From Edaphochlamys debaryana (taxonomy: Eukaryota; Chlorophyta; Chlorophyceae; Chlamydomonadales), in the NCBI GenBank assembly GCA_016858145.1, contig JAEHOE010000004.1, positions 558,001 through 622,000 of the forward strand: a DNA stretch of 64,000 nt. The letters run 5' to 3'. This document shows, piece after piece, positions 56,524 to 64,000 of the stretch. Made by a program: the position numbers and the translations under genes. Below the pieces are notes generated by a model. It was not told the DNA's origin. It searched no databases and saw only the letters and a list, made by a program, of their open reading frames with translations. Within the stretch, counting starts at the first letter, position 1. Each line of letters begins with the position of its first letter.

Positions 56524-59500
56524 CTATCGTCTAGCGCCGCTTCCTGTCGCCACCTTGCACGTGACGGCGAAGAGCTTGTCACACTTCTCGGCGGTCAGCT
56601 GTCGGGCGGGTGGGAGTAAGGCCACAGGTACGGGACAGTAGGGAGTAGGGAGTTAGTCGGGCGCGCGTCACCTGAGCGAGCGTGCGCCGTGGTCATGCCC
56701 TGGAGATCAGTGCCAAGCCCTACTCCCCAAGTACCGTGCGGGCCCCAAACCCAAACGTGCCATGCCGCCTCACCGTGAAGCCGGCTGCGGACGTCGAGTC
56801 CTGCAGGATCCTAGCCAAGCTGTAGGACCCGCCCGGGTTGGTCACGCGGGCCCAGCGCTTGTACTTGGGGTCGAAGGGGTTGAACACGCCGGTGCCGGTG
56901 GGGGCCACTGTGCGCACGGGGGTGGGGAGCATAGACTTGAGGGAGCAAAGGCACGAGCCAGGAGTCCAGGGCTGAGCAGGGACGCGCTGGGTGCTTGCTC
57001 GCGCCTATTGCATCGGTAAAGTGCACGTAGACGAACAAGTGCACCTCCAGTCCCATGTGCCCACCTGTGGGTACCGTGTAGGCAGTGCGCGCCTCGCTGC
57101 TGCCTGCCTTTGGCCATGACCCCACCTGGGCGGCAGGCAGGAGGGTAAAGGAGGGTTCAGGAAGCGTAAGGGTGTGCAGAGCGATTGATGGCTTATGGAC
57201 CATGCGATTCGGCACGTCAAGCAGTTGGTACCGCTAACCAGTCGCAGTCATGCTCTGTGTGAACCACCGCATCGCTTTCCCTACGGTAGCGTTGCATCCG
57301 AAGTCCCCAAAAGTTGACGCGACGCACGGCGTGTAAGCACTGCCCGGCCTTACCTCTTCTCCCTGTGACTTGCAGACGGGGCAGTCGTAGGCCATAGCGC
57401 AGACGTGGAAGGCGAGCGCCTCAGCAAAGGTGGGGTCGGCGGCGTTGTCAAAGCACAGAGGGGCATAGGTCTGCAGATAGACGGAGGCCCGAGATGGCGA
57501 GGTTTTTAGTAAGTGCACAACGGAATCAATGACGCAACTAGCATCCGTCCGGCCAGCTTGCGCAGCTAGCCCTGACCCAAGACGCGCGTTTTCAACCCTC
57601 CGTGCGCCCCCGCCCTCAGGGTTGGCCCCGCCCCTCGGCCCGGCCCTGCTTCCAACAGCGTGGCGAGGCCTAACCCGCTCCCCTGGCCCTGCCGAGCTCC
57701 TGGTCCCCACTCACGAAGAGGGCGGGGTTGTCCGGATCTGCGATCCTCAGCTCCACACGACCCGCGCACGCGCCGGTCTGGGCTCCGTTCGAATCAGTGG
57801 TGAGCGTGCAGAGGTTGGGTTCGACAGAGAGCCCGTCAGGAGACACGTACGGCTCCAAGTGGCTGTAGTACTGGAGCGATCCCAGCTTGGAAGGCGGGGC
57901 TGGGGAGGAGGGGGCGCCAAGGCAGCGGCAGGGGCAGTGGTAGAGGCGTGAGTGGGCAGGGGGGTGGGGCCTCGTGGAAGTGGGGGGCCAGTCTCTCGGA
58001 GTGGAACAGGTTGTGGTGAGCTGCGATCACTCCTCTTTACACCCGCCCTTGCACCCCATCCCTCCCGGCCCCTAGGCGTTGCAGTGACTCACGAGGGGGC
58101 GGCGAGGGCGGCGAGGGCAGCGGAGGAGGCGCGGTCGGGAAGCCAGGAAGGTCTACGGGGCCACACGCGCACACACACACACGATGGTGAGTTGTCGGCT
58201 TAGGACGGTTGAATGGCATGGGCGGGTTGACGTGTTGTTCAGGAAAGGCGTCTGCGGCACAAGCGAGCACCTCCAAGCCCACTAGGCAGAGGCAAAGCCC
58301 TGGCCCACTAGCAGTCCCCAGGTTATGGAGACGGCGTCCGACCATCCTCCGCACCCGTGCACTCAATTCCCGCGAAGTAGTAGGGCGAGGGGCAGCGCTG
58401 ATTGATCTGTGGAGGGGGACGCGGCAAATGTCTGACGCCCCCAACATAAGTTCCAAACGAAACCCTAGCGAACGGTCCTTTGTCCGCACCCCGCCCAGCG
58501 CCCCGCCCCACCACGTACTATGATTTGGCAATCAGGCACCGGGGGGGTGTTGCTCACGGCCTTGATCACACCCTCGTCCTCGAAGCCACTGACGGTTGGC
58601 CCGTCGTACTCGCCCCATTGGTCCAGCTGCCCTAGCGCCAGCAGCTCCCGCCGCCGTGCGTCGCCCTCAGTCTCCCTACCCCCGGCCACGGCCTGGAGGC
58701 GCCGGCGCGCCGGGCCGCACTGCAGACCCAGGGTAGCTACGCGGACAGTTCTGCGCGAGTTGGGAGACAGTAAGGAGTGGAAACGTTTAAGGGCGCGGGC
58801 ACAGAGGGTCCACGAGTGGCGGCGAGGAGCTGTGGAAGTTAAGGCATTATAGCCGACCACAAAAAACCCCTACAGCAAGTGACACCGAAAACAGGAGCTA
58901 GCCCGGACTCACGTGTCGGTCGGGAAGGTCACCTGCTGCGAGTAGTACTTGCGGCCGTGGGCGTAGCTGCGGAGCAGCAATGAGCGGCAAGACATGTCAA
59001 GATTCAGCGGAGCACCCTGCATTCAGGCGTGTGCCACATGTGCAGCGGCAGCGAATGACGTGCGCGGTCAGCTTCCGTAGGCTCCCAAACGCCTCCCCAA
59101 GCCCCGACTAGCACTTGGCGTCTCGACCATACGCTCACCCCGAGCTCTTGCATAGGTAGTCAGCCGCGGCATCCGTGAAGCGATTGTCGCACATGGGGAT
59201 CCACTCCACTGGCTGATACTGCACGCCCTGCATACCAGATTGAAAGAAGGGTACCACGGTGGTTGAAGGCAGGGCGCGACACACGGCAGCAGACACAGGC
59301 CACCACCGACTCGGTGACACCCCCTGTGGGCCGAAGGGTGCGCAGACAGGGAGCCCAACCTCGGCACATGCTACCCCAGCGCCGCGCCATGCATGTGCAC
59401 CTGCACGTGCGTGCCTTGGCTCTGCCCCGCCGGCGCATACCGGCCCCAACCCGCCCTGCCCTCGCCTCCCTACCGAGGGGAAGACCTCGACGCGGCCCGC

Positions 59501-60407
59501 CACACCGTTTGGCGTGGTGATGGGGCCTGGATTCATCCGGATCTCATACACTGCGAGGGAGGGCGTGAGGAGGATGGGCCCGGGCAGGGCGGCGGTTCAG
59601 GCGCCCGGGAACTGCAGACCCCCACGCAGCCGTCAAGGCACAGCGGCACTGTCCACTGCTCCTCGACACGCCACGCCGCAAAGTCGGTGGGCACGTGTGC
59701 CCAGGCGCCCTAGAGTTACTGATGCCGTTCACAAGGTATCAAGGCCTCGAAACTTACGGGAGCGCTTCGGCGGGGGTGCCGGAGACGGTGGTGGGGGAGA
59801 CGGCGGCGGCAAGGGCGGCCGTGGCGAAGGGGGCGGACTCTTCCGCGGCCGCGTTGGGGCGTCTGCGGGCAAGGGGCCAGATCGTTCGTAGATCAAGATC
59901 ACGCCAGCCCCATCCAGTGCCTGGGGGGATTGAATCGAGGCAGGCGAGTGGGTTTGCCGGGAGCGGGCCGGCCGCGGCGCCTGCCCGGTCGAGGCGGCTT
60001 GCGCGCGCTTGGCCGAGGGCGGGGCGGGGCGCGTGACGCGGAGGCGCGCGGCGCGGTGGTCGTCAACGCGAAGGCGGAAGCGACTTGCCCGGCTTGGATG
60101 GTCGCTTGCGGCCACCTTCTGATGGGACAAGGGGGGAAGGAGCGGGAGGTGGGGTGGACCGGGGTTCGAGTGGTTAGGGGGTCGGTCGGGGCCGCGTGGG
60201 GCCCGGCAGGCCTTCAGCCGCAGCAACGTCGGTCATTTCACAAGGTGCTTTTGTGCGGCCGAGCCCGCCCGGGCCTGCAGGGATTCGGGGGCCCATTGCG
60301 TACACCATTGCGAGTCCCGAGTGAGGCCCCAGCCACCTACGTGCTTCAACGCTTGACAGCAGTAGGACGACAACGATGAACTCCACGGCGACCTTAAACC
60401 CCGCCAT
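56524..60407 (-). CDS. Secreted SRCR-module protein D, 13 exons, paralogue of C and E
   Basis: Exons in transcription order: 60341-60407, 59758-59862, 59474-59550, 59139-59227, 58913-58966, 58519-58750, 58355-58406, 58093-58152, 57715-57902, 57354-57470, 57065-57125, 56774-56907, 56524-56598; in phase, 436 aa. The signal peptide is MAGFKVAVEFIVVVLLLSSV. A short Pro-rich spacer follows (RPRKSPPPSPRPPLPPPSPP). The first SRCR-like module reads VAGRVEVFPS, VEWIPMCDNRFTDAAADYLC, GYAHGRKYYSQQVTFPTDT and ATLGLQCG. The CPSPYYFAGIECTG motif and a second spacer come next. The second module reads CAGRVELRIADPDNPALF, TYAPLCFDNAADPTFAEALA, VFNPFDPKYKRWARVTN, SLARILQDSTSAAGFT and EKCDKLFAVTC. Exon number, phases and most sizes equal those of C; the main differences are the short Pro spacer and the absence of a transposon in intron 10. 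Inferred extracellular or wall protein. Confidence 0.82.
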
Positions 60408-61863
60408 TGGCTGTTGCCGCCCCAACTGGGAGATGGCTCCTATGGCGCAAAGCTGCGGGAGAGGCCCAATAACTGCTATATGTGATCAAGCTAAAAGGTC
60501 TTCTGGCCTCAAACTCGCAGCGCGGTACCGGGGTCTGTTTAGCGGGCAGCTCGCTTTTTAGAACGTGGCATTTTAGGCCAATGAACCGCCGGCGAACAGC
60601 AACCTATGGTGTGCTCACTCAGCGCAAAGACAGCTTGAGCAGAGCGTTTGCAGTCCGGTTGGTACTATTGGCCAATTGGAGCCCAACAGTTAATCAGGTC
60701 GCGGGATGTGTTTCCCCGCGCAAAGCGCGATAGGAACCTGCTCAGTGGCCGACTCAGCCGATTACACCTTGCAGCACGCGGCCACACACCAAGGAGTCGG
60801 GGGAGCCGAACCGCTCACTCCGAACACAGGGTGGGGCGGGGCGGGGCGGGGTTCCGATGACCCAGTCCCCACAAGCCACAGCCCGCGACAGTCCCTGCGC
60901 TCTCCACCCCCCGACAAGATGGCTCAGCGCCACAACACTGCTACAACACCGCCCGGCGTCCTTGTGCCCCCCGCCCTTTCTACACCCCTGCACAAGGCGT
61001 CACAAGGTGGCAAGACACGGCCACAACACCGCCCCGCCCAGGCCCACCCTTCTCCGCTCCTTCCGGCTGTTGTCACCCCAAGTTCTCGCCGTGCCAACCA
61101 GGGCTTTCCCTGCTTGCAACCTGGTAGAGCCACCAGACCACTCCCCTCTTACACGAAGAGCAGAGGAGTTGACCAGCTGAGCTCACCCAGAGATCCTCTT
61201 GCCCGCCCCATCCTGCCTCTCTACCGGACAGCGAGACAGCCCCAATGCCCGACACAGTTGGCCGGCTCTACCCGTACACCCCCAACGCGGAGGCTATGCC
61301 CTCCACCCCCAACAGACTGCCCTCCCCCATAGCTTCGACTTCGAGCCTGAGCCAGGCATACCTTAAGGTCTTTCCATCATGCGGGGCAAGCAAGGCATCC
61401 GGACCAACAAAGTCCTAGTCCTATGAATCCCTTCAGTGTGAACAAACCACAGGTGTCCGCGCCCGAGATGCGGGTGACAGACTCGCACAGTCACATAACA
61501 AGGCACTGCACGATGCTTAGAGCCACACAATTGCGAGAAGTGCGGTTTGGGTCAGACGTCAGACGTCACTGCAACCTATCATCGCTGGGCTGCAACTAGC
61601 CAGATCCAACCCGTCCGTTTCAACCTACCCCTACCCCTTCAACGATGCCTGACGTTCAGACCCGTCATGCGGACCCCATACCAGCGCCTGAGCACCCCCT
61701 GCACGCTTGACAGCCATCCTTTGCGTCCCATGCTGTACATTCTTTAGTCTGCACATCTACGCCGCCGGGGTTCCCATGCACCCATCCATCTATGAAAGAG
61801 TTGTGCAAGTAGGGCCATGTGCATACTTCTCATCTCATCTCGGTTGCTTGGTCTCCTTCCTCC
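60408..61863. other. Intergenic between genes D and E
   Basis: Promoter side of gene D (left) and the 3' flank of gene E (right). A CCCCAC-rich, low-complexity stretch spans about 60830-61330 with many CACAA and CACC words. TTACA at 61149-61153 (TGTAA on the minus strand) is a possible poly(A) signal of E. No gene recognised. Confidence 0.4.
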
Positions 61864-64000
61864 TCACGTGGACGAGCAATAGGCCACAAAAAGCGTGGTG
61901 CAGGGCGTTGTCGAGATCTGAGGGGGCGCCGAGTTGATGGAGTGAAACATGGGGTGAGGAAGAAGGCGTCTTGCGGCCCTAAACCTTGCTCAGAGCAGAG
62001 AAGAAGCGAAACCCCCAGACCTGCCAACCAGCGTATTAGCAAGGCAGCAAACACTGGCGCACCTGGAACGCTGGTGCGGGTGTGTCCTGGATCAGGCGCG
62101 CCATGTTGTACGACGAGCTGGGAGTGACACGGGCCCAAAAGGTTCTGGTGGCTGGGTCAAAGCCACCGGGCACAGGCGCGCCTGTGGCAAAGGAGGGAGG
62201 GCGGGAAACAGAGGTTCGGACAGGCAATGGTAGCTGCTGGGCGTTGCGGGGATCGGTCTCCGCTTTCCTTGCTTGGCGCATCCGCGCAACATAAAGGTTC
62301 GGCGGCGTAGGATGCAGCCCTCGCACACTGCTGGCCCGTGCCCATAAGCGCCGGTGCTTACCGATGGGAACTATCTGAAATCCTTCGACCCTGACCTGCG
62401 GGCACAGCGCGGGTGCATCAATTTGTTATGCCTTAGTCACTGTGCCTCATATCCAAATGCCCCACGCAACGCATGTGCAATCGGTCTTACCACTGACTCG
62501 ACACTGATGGCAGGATAGTCAAGGAACATGTTGCAAACGTGCCGCGCGAAAGCAGTGGTGAAGTCTGCGGAGGCCCCGGTGTCGAAGCCGCACAGGGGGA
62601 CCCACCCCTGAGGAACGCACGGGGAGAAGGGTGTCAGGAGGCTGGAAGCCTGTCACGCTTCATCGCGGTGCAGATGACGCGGGCGCCTAGATTGGTTGGA
62701 AGCGAAAGGCATGGAGTGGATGGGCTCTCACACCCTGCTCAGCCCCGGGCATGCACCAGCACCAAAGGCAGGAGAAGACCAGCTCCCTTCCCCCCCTGCT
62801 GTACCCCACTCCTCCAAGCAGGCAAACCCCACCTGGGTGGTACTTAGGTCGAAGCGGCTATAAAAGGGGCGGTTAGTCTCCGGGTTGAAAGTACCCAGGT
62901 TGGCCTCGGGCACATAGGCGCGGATGAAGTCGCTCTTGGTGGGCGGGGCTGCATCGGAAAGAGGGGGTCCGCCGAATGCAGGATGTGAAGGGGGGTCTAG
63001 AACACAACATTTGCCTGGGTCGGTGCAAGCATACGGGCGAGGAGGGGACAGAGCAAGAGAGGGCGCCACATCGACTCACGAGGCGGCGGGCTGGGTGGCA
63101 GGGCCATGGGTGGCGGCGCGGCCTTGAACGGAACATCTGTAGTGGGGTGGACACAATTATCGACAGGGACATAGGCATGGCCAGATGCCGAGCACAAGGC
63201 GGGGGCCTTCTTCAGTGCCCACGCTGCAACTCTTCACATGAAGCTGCTTGCGTGCAGCAAGCACACTGCGTGCGGTCCCGCCCAGCCCCTCCCCTCATCC
63301 CCTGGCCTCACCGCTGCACTCGACGCCGGCATAGTAGAAGGGCGAGGGGCAGCGCTTTGTCACCTGCATTTGGCATTGCGCAAGGCGCACACCGCTAAGA
63401 TGGGGCCGACCAGCACAAAGTGCTGGGCCAAACGAGGGGCTCACACCTCTTGGGCAATTCTTGCTCTACCCGACGTTGTCCCTGTTGGCCAACCGAGGGC
63501 CTCCGCCAGCCTGGCCCCGCCGCGCCCACCGGCAGGGAGAGCAAGGCTCGCTCAATAGAGGCCCCAGAGTGCGCACCTGGATTGTGCAGCGGGTTGCGGT
63601 TGCGGTGGTGGTGGCAATAATGCCAGGCTGTGGGTCGCTACCGATGTTAGGCCCAGTGTACTCGTACTCGCCAAACGGGTCCAGCCCGAGGAGGTCGCGG
63701 CGCCTGGCGGCGTCCTCGCCGCCCGCGCGGAGGCGGCGGCCGGTGGCCGCACCGCAGCTCAGGCCGTAAGCCACATAGCTGGGCGGACTGATGGGGGCGT
63801 TGGGAAGGGGGGCATGTAGGACGGAGAAATGGTCTCCCAGAAAACCGGCATGGCACGAGCACGGCTCCGAGTCAGGGAACGTCAGATAACTCACTCTCCG
63901 GAGGGGAATGTGACCGCCGGGGAGTAGAACTTTCGGCCGAACTTGTACCTAAGGATGATTTTGAGCAAAAACACGAGAAGAAGTCAACATCACAAGCAGG
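61864..64000 (-). CDS. Secreted SRCR-module protein E, 3' part (5' end beyond the right edge)
   Basis: Visible exons: 63895-63948, 63577-63778, 63312-63363, 63080-63136, 62833-62948, 62491-62607, 62362-62395, 62063-62181, 61864-61917. Phases agree with those of C and D at each junction. Recognisable blocks are YKFGRKFYSPAVTFPSG and YVAYGLSCG (end of the first SRCR-like module), RCPSPFYYAGVEC, the spacer FKAAPPPMALPPSPPP, and NLGTFNPETNRPFYSRFDLS. They continue with GWVPLCGFDTGASADFTTAF, HVCNMFLDY, GGFDPATRTFWARVTPSSSY, NMARLIQDTPAPAFQ and the end TPCTTLFVAYC before TGA 61866-61864. The signal peptide, Pro-rich rod and start of the first module lie outside the window. The sequence is clearly more diverged from C and D than they are from each other. 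Confidence 0.8.

Overview
The window looks like nuclear DNA of a GC-rich green alga of the Chlamydomonadales (Chlamydomonas/Volvox relatives). Four things point there: genes are dense and heavily intron-split with GT-AG junctions; there are OPR/RAP organelle RNA-binding proteins; there is a clear mitochondrial QCR7 gene; and long (hydroxy)proline-rich SP/PP blocks sit inside secreted proteins. All gene models were spliced by eye. In every complete model except one, all exon phases join into a single open frame. The species is not named.

Layout. 1-599 (-): 5' end of a secreted SHFRG-type protein. 1799-9588 (-): an 11-exon OPR-RAP protein of about 2024 aa. 10516-16585 (+): a 14-exon ankyrin protein in which each repeat is a 99-102 nt module. 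17793-19799 (+): an algal F-box-like/ankyrin protein. 21452-22067 (-): QCR7, divergent from 22451-26742 (+), a second RAP-like organellar protein. From 27.5 kb on the window is an extracellular-matrix gene cluster. Genes A (27564-34947) and B (38122-44022) are tandem paralogues on +. Their order is signal peptide, lectin-like domain, Pro-rich rod, TCAF/amidotransferase-like domain and WSC domain. Genes C (46462-54516), D (56524-60407) and E (61864 to the right edge) are tandem paralogues on - with Pro-rich spacers and SRCR-type cysteine modules.

The clearest mobile element is a complete 3092-bp DNA transposon at 47243-50334, inside an intron of gene C and in opposite orientation. It has 20-bp perfect terminal inverted repeats, an AGTCGAGGG target duplication and one intronless 798-codon ORF. 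That ORF has an N-terminal C2CH (THAP-like) signature and a D...E RNase-H-like pattern, suggesting a P-element-like transposase. Gene B carries one extra C in a C7 run in its Pro-rich exon, which breaks its frame.

Together the left third encodes organelle gene-expression and respiratory functions plus ankyrin scaffolds. The right half is a locally duplicated family of cell-wall/extracellular-matrix and receptor-like proteins, which is where the unusual architectures lie. I saw no CRISPR arrays, rRNA or convincing tRNAs.
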